A stretch of 64,000 nucleotides of DNA from a virus. The notes beneath the pieces are model-generated. The model did no database searches, was not told the DNA's origin, and was given only the letters and a program-made list of their open reading frames with translations. Shown here piece by piece: positions 8,254 to 16,982 of the stretch. The position numbers were made by a program, and so were the translations under genes. The stretch is taken from positions 26,242-90,241 of the IMG/VR virus record IMGVR_UViG_3300037189_012019; one strand, given 5' to 3'. Numbering within the stretch: position 1 is the stretch's first letter; each line of letters begins with the position of its first letter.

Positions 8254-11109
8254 ATGTTTAAGAATATTATGAAAACCATCGCTGCGATGGTAGGTATAAC
8301 TTTTGCTTCTGCGGCTTATGCTGGTCTTTTAGACCTTAAAGTTGGTTCAGCACAAATATTTGATGTACAATATTATTGGAGCAGTTCCACAAATGATTCC
8401 AGTTGCGGTTGGGGTAATGAAGGTTCTTGCGATACACTTAATGTAAGTGGATTAATCGCACCATATCAATCTACTGGACCAGGTGGTAGTTTTCAACACC
8501 CAAATCTTACCAGTGGTCAATATTATGGATTTATTAATAGCACAACAGTGCCTGGCACATATGGTATGGCAGTTTTTAATGCCAATGGCACACAAGCATA
8601 TGTAATTCACGATACTGGTGATCTCTACAAACTTTCTGGAGACGGTATCTTTTATGTTGGTGGTGGTTTCTTCGGAACAGTTATTACACCAAGCACAGGT
8701 TATGCGTATGGTAGTAGTGCAACATTAAATGTTGGAACTGGAACACCAAATGCAACTGCAATTGCAAGTTATACTCCACCAAGCACCACAGTTCTTACTG
8801 CTGGTCAAACAGCAACCCAAAGTAGTGGTGGTAGTGGTGGAGGAAGCACACCTACAATTTATAACATTACTGATAGCGGTTCAAATGCAAACTTTGCAAC
8901 AGGTTCATTAGGTCCATGGACAGCAGGTGGCGGAACAGGTACACAATCAACAACTGCATATGGTGATGTAGGTGTTGGTGTTGCTGTTGTTCAAGAAATG
9001 ACAAGTTATACTGCAAATGGTAGTCCATATCAATGGACTGTTAGACCACCAACTGGAACATATATGGTAAGTATTCAACCAAATGCTATGCAAACATCAG
9101 GTGTTAATACATTTGATGATATGGCTACTGATCTTGGTATCAGCACCGCAAGCAAGAATGAAATTATTGCAGCTATGGTAGCAAGTGGCAATGGTCAACC
9201 AACTAATGCAGCTTGGATTCGCCAAGACATTACACTAACAAATGGTCAAACATTCCATATGGCATGGCAATATATTTCTACTGACTATGTTCCATTTAAT
9301 GATGGTAGTGTAACTACACTTGTTAATAAGACAGGCACAATTATTGCAACTGTTAACGGTGAAAGTAAAGAATATGCTCTACTTGGATTTACAAATCCAG
9401 GCACAGGTAACTATTCAGTTGGTTCATATGGTGCAACAGGTTGGCAGTTAGCAGAATATACAGCAAATGAAGCTGGCACATATAGACTTGGTTTTGGTGC
9501 ATTTAACTTAAGTGATACTGCATTGAGTCCGATTCTTTTTGTTACTAAAGAAGTTGGAACAACACTTAACTTTACTACACCATTTGGTCCTATTGCTCCT
9601 AATGCTGGTTCAAGTGCTCCCAATAATTCAACACCAAGCGCACCAACTGTTGTAAGCACAGCGCCTGGTACACCAATTGTGTCAAGTAGCAGTGTTAATG
9701 GAACACCAGTTACAACTACTGTAACTAATACAAATCTTGTTAACTCAACTGATGGAAATGGTAATCCTGTAGTAACAACTTACTTCACAGTGACAACTAC
9801 AACTACTACTCCAACAACTACTACAACTGTAACAACACCTGTTACTGTAACAACTTATAGTGATGGTTCCACAACTACTACTAACGGAACTCCAGTAACA
9901 ACTTCTGTAGTAACAAACAGCGTTGCTACATCTATAACTGATCCTGCTGTGCAAAGTGTAGCGACTACTGAACCAGTGACAACTACTTCTACATCATCTG
10001 GAACAGCTACTACAACTACAAGCGTTATTACTTGGCCTTCAACAAGTTTAGATACTGTTACATTTACTGGCACAAAGAGTGGTAATACTGTAAGCATTAA
10101 TAAAAACGTTGTGACAGTAGTTGATACTCCAACTACAACAACTACAACAGTAACAACACCGATTACTACAACTACTACTGTAACACCTACAACCACTACT
10201 GTAGATGCTAATGGTAATGCAATTGGAACTTCTACTGGCGCACCTACTGCAACTGATTCAACAATTAACCAAGTTGTAAGTAGTGATGTTTATACTGACA
10301 ATTATAGCGCAAGCAGTACAAATACAGTAAAAACTGCAAATGTGACAGGCGCACAAGATAGTGTAAACTATGCAAACCAAAACTTGTTTATGGTAGATCC
10401 TGCTTTCACACCAAATGGAACTTGGTCAACACCATCATACAGTGCAGGCAGTAATGGTAATGGCAATATTGGCAGTAGTGGTTATGCTTTTGGCTTCCAA
10501 ACACAGGCAAACGGTAACACATTTGGTGTAGCAGGTTACTATGGCTCTACAGGCACAAGTGGATACAACAATAGCAGTAGTGATAGTAAAACATTGGCAG
10601 GCACAACTTACGCAGTAATAGAAACAGGCAATGGTAAAGTGAAAGTAGCTGGCGGTATAGCAAGCACAGATCATACCAGTGTTACAAGCATACCAGAGTT
10701 TGGTTTAAGTAACGCACAAAAACTTCACCAAACTAATGTTTATGCTGATGTTGCTTACTATCTACCAGTAGATATTGGTGGATGGACACCATTTGCTGGT
10801 GTTACTGTAAACAACAGTAATGTAGAAGATAAAGGCAGCAGTGGCACCGCATTATTGGCTCAAACTCCAGACACAGGCAGTAAAACAACAGCAACTCCTT
10901 ATGCAGGTGCACAATATAAAGTAAATGATAATGTTGCACTACAAGCAAAAGTAAGTGAAAGCCCAATTTATGGCACTGTTGTAAGTGGCAAGGCTATAGT
11001 AAAACAAAAAATTACTGACAATACCAGTATGTTTATAAGTGCTGGTGTTGATGTTGGCAATAATTATAATAATGGCACAATTATGGCTGGTTTAACTATT
11101 AATTTCTAA
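8254..11109 (+). CDS. Secreted autotransporter-like surface protein
   Basis: A 951-aa protein with a Sec signal peptide (residues 1-23, A-x-A end). A beta-rich passenger follows (about 24-480), then a Thr/Ser-rich low-complexity stalk (about 480-690) with long Thr/Val runs. The C-terminal region of about 240 residues has alternating hydrophobic strands with Gly and Asn turns and ends in I-N-F. A terminal Phe after a beta strand is the usual outer-membrane barrel signal. This order matches type V (autotransporter) proteins, though no linker helix is obvious. It would decorate the infected cell surface. Confidence in secretion is high; the barrel is inferred. Confidence 0.7.
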   Translation: MFKNIMKTIAAMVGITFASAAYAGLLDLKVGSAQIFDVQYYWSSSTNDSSCGWGNEGSCDTLNVSGLIAPYQSTGPGGSFQHPNLTSGQYYGFINSTTVPGTYGMAVFNANGTQAYVIHDTGDLYKLSGDGIFYVGGGFFGTVITPSTGYAYGSSATLNVGTGTPNATAIASYTPPSTTVLTAGQTATQSSGGSGGGSTPTIYNITDSGSNANFATGSLGPWTAGGGTGTQSTTAYGDVGVGVAVVQEMTSYTANGSPYQWTVRPPTGTYMVSIQPNAMQTSGVNTFDDMATDLGISTASKNEIIAAMVASGNGQPTNAAWIRQDITLTNGQTFHMAWQYISTDYVPFNDGSVTTLVNKTGTIIATVNGESKEYALLGFTNPGTGNYSVGSYGATGWQLAEYTANEAGTYRLGFGAFNLSDTALSPILFVTKEVGTTLNFTTPFGPIAPNAGSSAPNNSTPSAPTVVSTAPGTPIVSSSSVNGTPVTTTVTNTNLVNSTDGNGNPVVTTYFTVTTTTTTPTTTTTVTTPVTVTTYSDGSTTTTNGTPVTTSVVTNSVATSITDPAVQSVATTEPVTTTSTSSGTATTTTSVITWPSTSLDTVTFTGTKSGNTVSINKNVVTVVDTPTTTTTTVTTPITTTTTVTPTTTTVDANGNAIGTSTGAPTATDSTINQVVSSDVYTDNYSASSTNTVKTANVTGAQDSVNYANQNLFMVDPAFTPNGTWSTPSYSAGSNGNGNIGSSGYAFGFQTQANGNTFGVAGYYGSTGTSGYNNSSSDSKTLAGTTYAVIETGNGKVKVAGGIASTDHTSVTSIPEFGLSNAQKLHQTNVYADVAYYLPVDIGGWTPFAGVTVNNSNVEDKGSSGTALLAQTPDTGSKTTATPYAGAQYKVNDNVALQAKVSESPIYGTVVSGKAIVKQKITDNTSMFISAGVDVGNNYNNGTIMAGLTINF

Positions 11110-11123
11110 ATTGACAATATAGT

Positions 11124-11159
11124 GGCTCCGTGGTAAATTAAATATCACGGAGCCTTTTT
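11124..11159 (+). terminator. Rho-independent terminator enclosing a late promoter
   Basis: A perfect 9-bp stem (11124-11132 with 11146-11154) followed by TTTTT. The 13-nt loop contains a TAAATA late element (11139-11144) reading into the next gene at 11161. A TTGACA at 11111-11116 lies 17 bp before TAAATT at 11134-11139, so a sigma70 promoter may overlap as well. Confidence 0.75.
11139..11144 (+). promoter_or_regulatory. Late promoter in terminator loop
   Basis: TAAATA within the hairpin loop of the upstream terminator. The next ATG is 16 nt downstream with only a T-run between. Confidence 0.45.
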
Positions 11160-11160
11160 A

Positions 11161-11523
11161 ATGGACAATACTGCGCCAGACTTGGAAAAAGATTTGTATA
11201 ATAGTGATTATATACGCAATAAAGCACGTGGCAATGATGCATATTGCCAACATCTTTATGCGGCATTATGCAACAATGAGTTTATCAAGGCAGAGGTTCT
11301 TACAATTTTAGCGGCAGAACATTGGTCTTGCAGTTGGCGACATGCTGGCGGTATTGGTGCTAGTTTGTATGATGGTAGTTTCAGTGGCGATTACATGCGT
11401 TATTATGTAAGTAACATGGAAGATAATTCTTCTTATGTTAGTGAAGCCACAATTACAGAAGAAATACGTGAAGATTTCAAGAAACTTGGTTGGTATGTTG
11501 TAGAAAATACGGTGGAAGTTTGA
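11161..11523 (+). CDS. 120-aa hypothetical protein
   Basis: A helical N-terminal half with Cys and Trp residues, and an acidic C-terminus. No domain was recognised. The gene lacks a Shine-Dalgarno and lies directly after a terminator whose loop carries a late promoter. It is followed after one base by the membrane coiled-coil protein gene, so the two are probably co-transcribed late. Confidence 0.65.
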   Translation: MDNTAPDLEKDLYNSDYIRNKARGNDAYCQHLYAALCNNEFIKAEVLTILAAEHWSCSWRHAGGIGASLYDGSFSGDYMRYYVSNMEDNSSYVSEATITEEIREDFKKLGWYVVENTVEV

Positions 11524-11524
11524 T

Positions 11525-13165
11525 ATGTTTCTTAATATTTTAGCACTTTTAAGTGCAGTCAGCATCAGTGGCGTGGCGGCATATTACAGTATTGCTGGTC
11601 TTACAGCAATATTCAGTGGTGCTGTAATCCCTATTATCATTATGGGCGGTGTCTTAGAGTTTGGTAAAATCATCACCACTGTCTGGCTACACCAAAACTG
11701 GAACCGTGTAAACTTCATTGTAAAATGGTATCTTGCACTTGCCGTTATTGTTCTTATGTTTGTAACAAGTATGGGTATCTTTGGATTCCTATCACGTGCG
11801 CATATTGAAACTACAAGTAGCGTAGGTGATAATACTCTACTCATTGAGCAGATTGACCAAAATCTTGGCGTAGAACAGCAAAGAATCAAGGATAATCAAG
11901 CACTTATCAAGCAAATGGATGATGCTGTAAATGGATTGTTGAATAGTGGTGCAAGCAATGCAACACGTGATAATAACCGCACAGCTACTTTAACTACACA
12001 AGCAACTAAACTACGTGAAAGTCAAAAGAAAGAACGTCTTGCGGCAAACCAAACTATTGATGAAACCAATAAGCGTATTGCTGACCTTAATTCACAGAAG
12101 TTAAAACTTCAACAAGCACAACTTAAGGTAGAAGCAGAAGTTGGACCAATTAAGTATATCGCACAATTAATATATGGAGATAATGTTGATAAGTCATTAC
12201 TTGAACGAGCAGTCCGTTGGGTTATTATTTTTATTGTTGCTGTGTTTGATCCCCTTGCAGTCAGCTTGGTTTTGGGTGCGACAATGGGTATCAGTAATCG
12301 TCGCAAAGAACGTGATGCGCAAACAGAAGAAATTGTAAAAGAAATTGTTAAAGAAGTTGTTGTTGAAAAGCCTATTGAAAAAGTAGTAACAGTTTATAAT
12401 AATGAAGCTATATTACGTGTAAATGAATTGGAAGAAGAATTAGAAGCATTTCGTAATCGTGAACCAGAAATAATTGAACGTGAAGTTGTTCAGGCGGTTC
12501 CAATATTCCGTGACAAAATTGTGGAGAAAATTATAGAAGTTCCTACAGTTGAAACTATTGAAAAGATTGTTGAGATTGAAAAACCTGTTTACATCACTAC
12601 AGTAGATAGAATTGAAGTTCCTGTTGAAGTTATCAAGGAAGTTCAAGTTGAAAAGATTGTAGAAAAAATTGTGGAAGTCCCTGTTGAAACTATTGTTGAA
12701 AAGATAGTTGAAGTTCCTGTTGATAGAATTGTAGAAGTTGATAAAACAGATAACAAAACACTTATGGACTTGACTGTTGCACTTGATCATCTTATTAAAG
12801 AAGTTGATGCAAAAAATAATGAAATAAATCAACTTAAAGCAGAACGTGAACTAGATAAACGTCTTGCAGAAAGCGATGATATTGGTGACAAAGCATATCT
12901 ACTTGATGTAGATAATGATATTGTTGGACATAATTTACCAACACAACCATATATGGGTCAACTTTTTATACTTGTTCGTGAACCAAATAATTTGTATAAA
13001 TGGAATGGTTCAGAGTGGATTTTAGTTGACAGAAACCAAAATACTGGCTATACTGATAACGTGAATTGGCAGAATTGGCAGTTAGGTAGATTAGGTCGTC
13101 GTGAAGTTGAATATGACGATATGACACCAACTGAACAAGTTGCTATAGATAATTTAAGTAAATGA
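11525..13165 (+). CDS. Membrane protein with Glu-Lys-Val repeat coiled region
   Basis: A 546-aa protein. Three hydrophobic segments lie in the first 95 residues and a fourth at about residues 230-255. A coiled-coil (about 105-205) sits between them. After the last membrane segment there are about 130 residues of repeats of the type E-K-I-V-E-V-P-V. The C-terminal part contains a Y-K-W-N-G-S-E-W segment, a small beta motif common in phage structural proteins. The fourfold membrane layout and long charged rod suggest a scaffold at the inner membrane. Function is unknown; similar proteins occur in other marine T4-like genomes as far as I recall. Confidence 0.65.
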   Translation: MFLNILALLSAVSISGVAAYYSIAGLTAIFSGAVIPIIIMGGVLEFGKIITTVWLHQNWNRVNFIVKWYLALAVIVLMFVTSMGIFGFLSRAHIETTSSVGDNTLLIEQIDQNLGVEQQRIKDNQALIKQMDDAVNGLLNSGASNATRDNNRTATLTTQATKLRESQKKERLAANQTIDETNKRIADLNSQKLKLQQAQLKVEAEVGPIKYIAQLIYGDNVDKSLLERAVRWVIIFIVAVFDPLAVSLVLGATMGISNRRKERDAQTEEIVKEIVKEVVVEKPIEKVVTVYNNEAILRVNELEEELEAFRNREPEIIEREVVQAVPIFRDKIVEKIIEVPTVETIEKIVEIEKPVYITTVDRIEVPVEVIKEVQVEKIVEKIVEVPVETIVEKIVEVPVDRIVEVDKTDNKTLMDLTVALDHLIKEVDAKNNEINQLKAERELDKRLAESDDIGDKAYLLDVDNDIVGHNLPTQPYMGQLFILVREPNNLYKWNGSEWILVDRNQNTGYTDNVNWQNWQLGRLGRREVEYDDMTPTEQVAIDNLSK

Positions 13166-13551
13166 ACCAAAGTAGAATTGTAACCGCACCTGATCTTGAT
13201 TTAGATCACCGATTCAAGGTGCTACTTGTAGATGTTGAATGGGGCGACATAGAACGTCTGTCAAATACTATCAACAATCTTGACATTGATATTACATTAT
13301 TCTTATATGGTAGCAATGAAACTGATGATGTTTGGTGTTTAAATGCACACAAACACAGTTATGCTACACTTGTTAATACACGTTTTAGCGGCAATAAAGA
13401 ATTATTAAAAGGTTATTTGCTTGCACAAAAGAATTGTTGGGGATATGGCTCCAATGATATTGCCAAATATAATCATCGTGAAACGTTTGATATATATTCT
13501 TGGCTTATTCAACTACATGCTAATTATATCAAAGAGGAAAATAATGTCTAG
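13162..13551 (+). CDS. 129-aa hypothetical protein
   Basis: The ATG overlaps the previous stop (ATGA). An N-terminal V-L-L-V-D-V-E-W strand and an L-F-L-Y-G strand alternate with helices, as in a Rossmann-like or PIN/NYN-like alpha/beta fold, but the full acidic triad cannot be assigned. It lies directly upstream of the bS21 gene, overlapping it by 8 bp, which suggests translational coupling. Function unknown. Confidence 0.6.
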   Translation: MNQSRIVTAPDLDLDHRFKVLLVDVEWGDIERLSNTINNLDIDITLFLYGSNETDDVWCLNAHKHSYATLVNTRFSGNKELLKGYLLAQKNCWGYGSNDIAKYNHRETFDIYSWLIQLHANYIKEENNV

Positions 13552-13792
13552 CAGACCAGAACTTGAAAATGTTAAACAACGTGGATTTTTTGTAGAAGTT
13601 CACAATAATGATGTTAATAAAGCACTTCGCAAGATGAAGAAGATGCTACAACAAGATGGTATCTTCCAAACACTTCGTGAACGTGAACGTTTTGAACAAC
13701 CAAGCATGAAACGTAAGAAAGCCAAGGCACGTGCACAAAAACGTTGGCAGAAAAAGTTGAAAGAACTTCGCAATCTTGGTATTGCACGTTAA
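13544..13792 (+). CDS. rpsU: Ribosomal protein bS21 homologue
   Basis: An 82-aa protein. The central part has the bS21 signature: V-E-V-x-x-N-D-V-N-K-A-L-R-K-M-K-K, then R-E-R-E-R-F-E-Q-P-S, then a strongly basic helix with K-R-K-K-A-K-A-R. bS21 sits near the 16S rRNA 3' end and affects initiation. Phage copies are known in viruses of streamlined aquatic bacteria and may bias ribosomes toward phage mRNA. The start has an AGAGGAAA site, and translation is coupled to the upstream gene. Length is a little above the usual 65-75 aa. Confidence 0.92.
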   Translation: MSSRPELENVKQRGFFVEVHNNDVNKALRKMKKMLQQDGIFQTLRERERFEQPSMKRKKAKARAQKRWQKKLKELRNLGIAR

Positions 13793-13806
13793 ACAATAGG
13801 TGAAAA

Positions 13807-14907
13807 ATGCGTATTATTAATGACACTAAACTTGATTTTAGTGATGTTCTAATTGTGCCAAAACGTAGCACACTGGTAAGTCGTGATGAAGTTAGTCTTG
13901 ACCGTAAATTTATCTTTCGTAATAGTGGTATGCAATGGTCAAACAAACCAATTATTGCGGCGAATATGGATGGTGTTGGTACGTTTACAATGGCAGAAGC
14001 ACTTGCTGAACATGGTTTGATGACAGCACTTCGCAAGAATTATACTGTAGAAGAAATTATCCTATGGATTGGTCGCACTGGATACAAGATCAATGACCTT
14101 TGGGCATATGGTCTTGGTATCAAAGATGAAGATTATGAAAAATATAAACTTGTAAAAAGTAAGTTACCCGAAGGTAATATTAAAATTGTATGCATTGACG
14201 TAGCCAATGGTTATACTGAACGATTTATTGGATTTGTTCGTAAATTTCGTCAAGAAAATCAAGGGGTTACCATTATTGCAGGTAATGTTGTTACTCCAGA
14301 AATGACAGAGGAACTTATTTTAAGTGGCGTTGATATTGTTAAAGTTGGTATTGGTCCTGGTAGTGTATGCACTACTCGTATCAAAACTGGAGTGGGGTAT
14401 CCGCAACTATCAGCGGTTATTGAATGTGCAGATGCTGCTCACGGTCTTGGTGGACATATTATTAGTGATGGTGGTTGCACTTGTCCTGGTGATGTTGCTA
14501 AAGCCTTTGCTGGTGGTGCTGACTTCGTAATGCTTGGTGGAATGTTAGCTGGCTGTGATCAAGGTGGCGGCGATGTTATTACCAAATATTATAAAACAAA
14601 TGAAATAAGTCAGGATGGACATAATCATGTAATTGAAGAACGTAAGTTTGTTCAATTCTATGGTATGAGCAGTCGTGCCGCTAATGATAAGCATAGCGGT
14701 GGTCTTAAAACATACCGTGCCGCAGAAGGCAAGGAAGTATTAGTTCCTTATCGTGGTGATGTAAATGATGTTATTCAAGACGTTCTTGGTGGTGTTCGTA
14801 GCACATTAACTTATGTTGGTGCCCGCCGTCTTAAGGAATTAAGCAAGCGTTGCACTTTTATAAGTGTTAATAATCAAGTTAATAATATTTTTTCTAAAAC
14901 CCCTTGA
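13807..14907 (+). CDS. guaC: GMP reductase
   Basis: A 366-aa TIM-barrel enzyme that converts GMP to IMP with NADPH. The segment [11 protein letters not shown] (Cys188 is the catalytic Cys) is followed by [11 protein letters not shown], the sequence that marks GuaC rather than IMP dehydrogenase. D-G-G-C-T at about 219 and Y-G-M-S-S near 278 are also present. There is no CBS domain. Length is close to E. coli GuaC (347). Likely role: purine salvage and rebalancing for phage DNA synthesis in an AT-rich genome. It has an AGGTG site, and bS21 lies just upstream. Confidence 0.95.
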   Translation: MRIINDTKLDFSDVLIVPKRSTLVSRDEVSLDRKFIFRNSGMQWSNKPIIAANMDGVGTFTMAEALAEHGLMTALRKNYTVEEIILWIGRTGYKINDLWAYGLGIKDEDYEKYKLVKSKLPEGNIKIVCIDVANGYTERFIGFVRKFRQENQGVTIIAGNVVTPEMTEELILSGVDIVKVGIGPGSVCTTRIKTGVGYPQLSAVIECADAAHGLGGHIISDGGCTCPGDVAKAFAGGADFVMLGGMLAGCDQGGGDVITKYYKTNEISQDGHNHVIEERKFVQFYGMSSRAANDKHSGGLKTYRAAEGKEVLVPYRGDVNDVIQDVLGGVRSTLTYVGARRLKELSKRCTFISVNNQVNNIFSKTP

Positions 14908-14931
14908 CAAATTTAAAATAAATGCTATATA
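14904..14931 (+). promoter_or_regulatory. Sigma70-type promoter of hsp20 gene
   Basis: TTGACA (14904-14909), 16-bp spacer, TATATA (14926-14931). It overlaps the GMP reductase stop and drives the small heat-shock gene. Confidence 0.65.
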
Positions 14932-14933
14932 AG

Positions 14934-14963
14934 GTTAGACGATGCCAAAGTTGGGTCGTCTAA
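14934..14963 (+). promoter_or_regulatory. 5'-terminal leader hairpin of hsp20 mRNA
   Basis: GTTAGACGA and TCGTCTAAC form a perfect 9-bp stem with a 12-nt loop, beginning close to the predicted transcription start. The Shine-Dalgarno GAAGGAG lies 3' of it and is not obviously sequestered, so mRNA stabilisation is more likely than a classic thermometer. Confidence 0.4.
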
Positions 14964-14991
14964 CTTACTCGCTTTTAGAAGGAGAAACAAA

Positions 14992-15426
14992 ATGAGTAAT
15001 CTACTTAAAGTATTTGATGGTTTTGACCATTTTAATCGCACTGCAATTGGTTTTGAACGCCTATTTGATGATATGCTTCGTGTAAATTCAGTGCAAGTTC
15101 AGCAAAGTTATCCACCATATAACATTATCCGCAATAGTGATACTGACTACGAAATTGAAATTGCGGCAAGTGGATTTAGCGATGATGATATTGACATCAC
15201 GTTAAAGGACAATCAACTTGTAATTACTGGTGAAATCAAGAATGAAAATCCTACGGATTATATTTTCCGTGGTATTGCAAGTCGCAAGTTTGTCCGTACA
15301 TTTAACTTGGCTGACAATATGGAAGTCAAAACTGCCAAGATGCAGAATGGATTGCTTGTGATTAAATTGGAATTTCATATTCCAGAGTCACAAAAGCCAA
15401 AGAAAATAGCTATTGCAAAATCTTAA
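14992..15426 (+). CDS. Small heat-shock protein, Hsp20/IbpA family
   Basis: A 144-aa alpha-crystallin-domain protein. The N-terminal arm has F-E-R-L-F-D-D-M. The crystallin domain spans about residues 38-130 with P-P-Y-N-I-I-R, I-E-I-A-A-S-G-F and a dimerisation loop. The C-terminal tail has an I-P-E-S and a K-I-A-I-A motif resembling the I-x-I oligomer anchor. It holds unfolding proteins in the cytoplasm during infection. It is preceded by GAAGGAG and its own sigma70 promoter. T4-like phages of aquatic bacteria often carry such a gene. Confidence 0.92.
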   Translation: MSNLLKVFDGFDHFNRTAIGFERLFDDMLRVNSVQVQQSYPPYNIIRNSDTDYEIEIAASGFSDDDIDITLKDNQLVITGEIKNENPTDYIFRGIASRKFVRTFNLADNMEVKTAKMQNGLLVIKLEFHIPESQKPKKIAIAKS

Positions 15427-15446
15427 TAGTTATGGTAATATAAAAT

Positions 15447-15470
15447 CACAGTGGGCGAAAGCCCACTGTG
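15447..15470 (+). terminator. 10-bp GNRA hairpin after hsp20
   Basis: CACAGTGGGC and GCCCACTGTG form a perfect 10-bp stem with a GAAA tetraloop. No T-run follows; the next base starts the late promoter of clpS. It could be a 3'-end stabiliser or a weak terminator. Confidence 0.55.
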
Positions 15471-15471
15471 G

Positions 15472-15479
15472 TAAATATA
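15472..15479 (+). promoter_or_regulatory. Late promoter immediately before clpS
   Basis: TAAATATA ends one base before the ATG at 15481, leaving no room for a Shine-Dalgarno. The mRNA would be leaderless, or translation would begin at the second ATG (15484) or at M5. Confidence 0.55.
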
Positions 15480-15480
15480 A

Positions 15481-15807
15481 ATGATGGGCAAAATGACAGC
15501 AGACGTTCAAACACGCACAAAAATTAAAATTACACCTAAAAAAGACCTTACTCCACCACCAAAGTTTAAGGTTATTTTTATGAATGATAATGTAACTACT
15601 GTTGATTTTGTTATCGCAGTATTACAAGAAATCTTTGATCATAACTTTGATAGCGCACAAGAATTAACAGTTAAGATTCATGAAGAAGGTAGTGCAATGG
15701 TTGCTGTATTACCATTTGAGATTGCTGAAAGTAAAGCAGTAGAAACAACACTACTTGCAAGAACAAACAACTTTCCTCTTGCTGTTAAGATAGAACCAGA
15801 ATCTTAA
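15481..15807 (+). CDS. clpS: ClpS adaptor homologue
   Basis: A 108-aa protein. After a basic tail it has the ClpS core P-P-K-F-K-V-I-F-M-N-D-N (N35, D36) and V-K-I-H-E-E-G (His67), matching the residues of bacterial ClpS that grip N-terminal degrons, then the A-R-T-N-N-F-P-L end. ClpS delivers N-degron substrates to ClpAP and changes ClpA specificity. Together with the phage tmRNA it suggests control of host proteolysis. It has an immediate late promoter and overlaps the convergent phosphoesterase by 4 bp. Confidence 0.88.
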   Translation: MMGKMTADVQTRTKIKITPKKDLTPPPKFKVIFMNDNVTTVDFVIAVLQEIFDHNFDSAQELTVKIHEEGSAMVAVLPFEIAESKAVETTLLARTNNFPLAVKIEPES

Positions 15808-16598
15808 AATTGAACTAATTTTGGAAAATAGATATTTCCAATACCTTCATCACTACGACCACGTGGATGGCAAATATATCTTATACCATCTATTGTTTCA
15901 TCTATTTCGTGATGACAATGACCAAAACACCATGCTTTAATTTTCTTATTGATGTTGGCTAATAGAACTGTTTGCATCATACTACTACCAGCACGACCAT
16001 AGTGTGCAACATGCATTTCAGGAGTAATGTATCTAAATTTACGTTTTGGTGAGGTATGCGTTACAACTACAATATGATTTATTCTTGGGTCATTATTAAA
16101 AGTTTCTATTTGAGTATACAGCATTTTAGCTTCAACTTTAGCAACTGCCATAATTTCTGCTAACTTATCATCACTCCAACCTTCACTGATAAGGTGATCC
16201 CAACATTCAAAGTTAGTGACTTCTGGCATACAAAAATCATATGTCCACCAACCGTTACAGCCAACAAATGCAACATCATCTAATACAATTACACTTTTAT
16301 GCAAATATGTAATATGATTATGTTCAGCAATACGTAATTGAAATTCATTATTATGGTGGTGTAAATCAGGCTTATGACCATGTTCATGATTGCCATCAAC
16401 AAATATAACATGACGGTAATGTTCACCGATTTCTACAAGTTTATTATATGAATAATCCCAATCATTGCTGATATCACCAGCAACAACGCATACTAAACTT
16501 GTTCCAAGACCTTCCCATTTCAAGTTTTTTTCAGGTGGCCAGAAATTTTCATGTAGATCACTAACTAAATCAAAGTGCATTTTTTTATTGTTTTCCAA
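15804..16598 (-). CDS. Calcineurin-like metallophosphoesterase
   Basis: A 264-aa protein with the full metallophosphoesterase signature: S-D-L-H, V-A-G-D, G-N-H-E, V-V-T-H-T and F-G-H-C-H-H in order across the chain. The dinuclear metal site should therefore be intact. Substrate is unknown; relatives cleave nucleotides, phosphodiesters or act on RNA 2',3'-cyclic ends. An internal start at M7 (M-H-F-D-L) is possible. It is divergent from the next gene with an AT-rich 23-bp gap and is not closely related in sequence to the PlcP-like enzyme at 34.9 kb. Confidence 0.85.
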   Translation of the reverse strand: MENNKKMHFDLVSDLHENFWPPEKNLKWEGLGTSLVCVVAGDISNDWDYSYNKLVEIGEHYRHVIFVDGNHEHGHKPDLHHHNNEFQLRIAEHNHITYLHKSVIVLDDVAFVGCNGWWTYDFCMPEVTNFECWDHLISEGWSDDKLAEIMAVAKVEAKMLYTQIETFNNDPRINHIVVVTHTSPKRKFRYITPEMHVAHYGRAGSSMMQTVLLANINKKIKAWCFGHCHHEIDETIDGIRYICHPRGRSDEGIGNIYFPKLVQF

Positions 16599-16621
16599 TA
16601 ATAATTATATATAATTGTGTT

Positions 16622-16981
16622 ATGAATATTATTTTTGATGCGGCAACTGCTAAAAGCATGGCAGACAAATATACCATACTTGAACTTGATACAGTTATGC
16701 AACCTGGTTTACCAGAACCAGTTATACTACACGCATTGGTTGAAGTAAGCAATGTAAATGAATTGGCTACACTACCATTCTTTAGAGAAATGCATATTGA
16801 TATGATTCGTGAATATAAAAGTGGTAACTGGCAACGTGCTATGGAACTCACCAGTGGATTGATGGGACAATTTAATGGTGAACTTGATAGTTTTTATGAA
16901 AATATTATTGACTTCTGCCAGAAAAATGATATAGTAGGAAATAAGTGGGACGGTATTAGACATACTGTTCCTAAACAATAA
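16622..16981 (+). CDS. 119-aa hypothetical protein
   Basis: A mostly helical small protein with a beta-rich start and a conserved-looking E-Y-K-S-G-N-W segment. No motif was recognised. There is no clear Shine-Dalgarno; a TATATAAT-like stretch precedes the ATG by about 10 bp. Its stop is one base from the tRNA-Thr gene, so the tRNA is probably processed from the same transcript. Confidence 0.6.
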   Translation: MNIIFDAATAKSMADKYTILELDTVMQPGLPEPVILHALVEVSNVNELATLPFFREMHIDMIREYKSGNWQRAMELTSGLMGQFNGELDSFYENIIDFCQKNDIVGNKWDGIRHTVPKQ

Positions 16982-16982
16982 A

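Noticed and set aside
9855-10196. A long Val/Thr-rich minus-strand frame in the autotransporter-like gene
   Set aside because: It is the mirror of Thr-codon repeats (ACT/ACA read as GT-rich codons) on the plus strand, without a ribosome-binding site or independent composition.
12340-12745. Regular DNA repeats that might suggest a CRISPR array
   Set aside because: They are degenerate coding repeats of about 24-48 bp in frame with the membrane protein; there are no unique spacers of constant length.
12440-12832. Asn/Phe-rich minus-strand frame opposite the E-K-I-V-E-V repeats
   Set aside because: It is a shadow of the Glu/Val/Lys repeats; no start signals and unusual composition.
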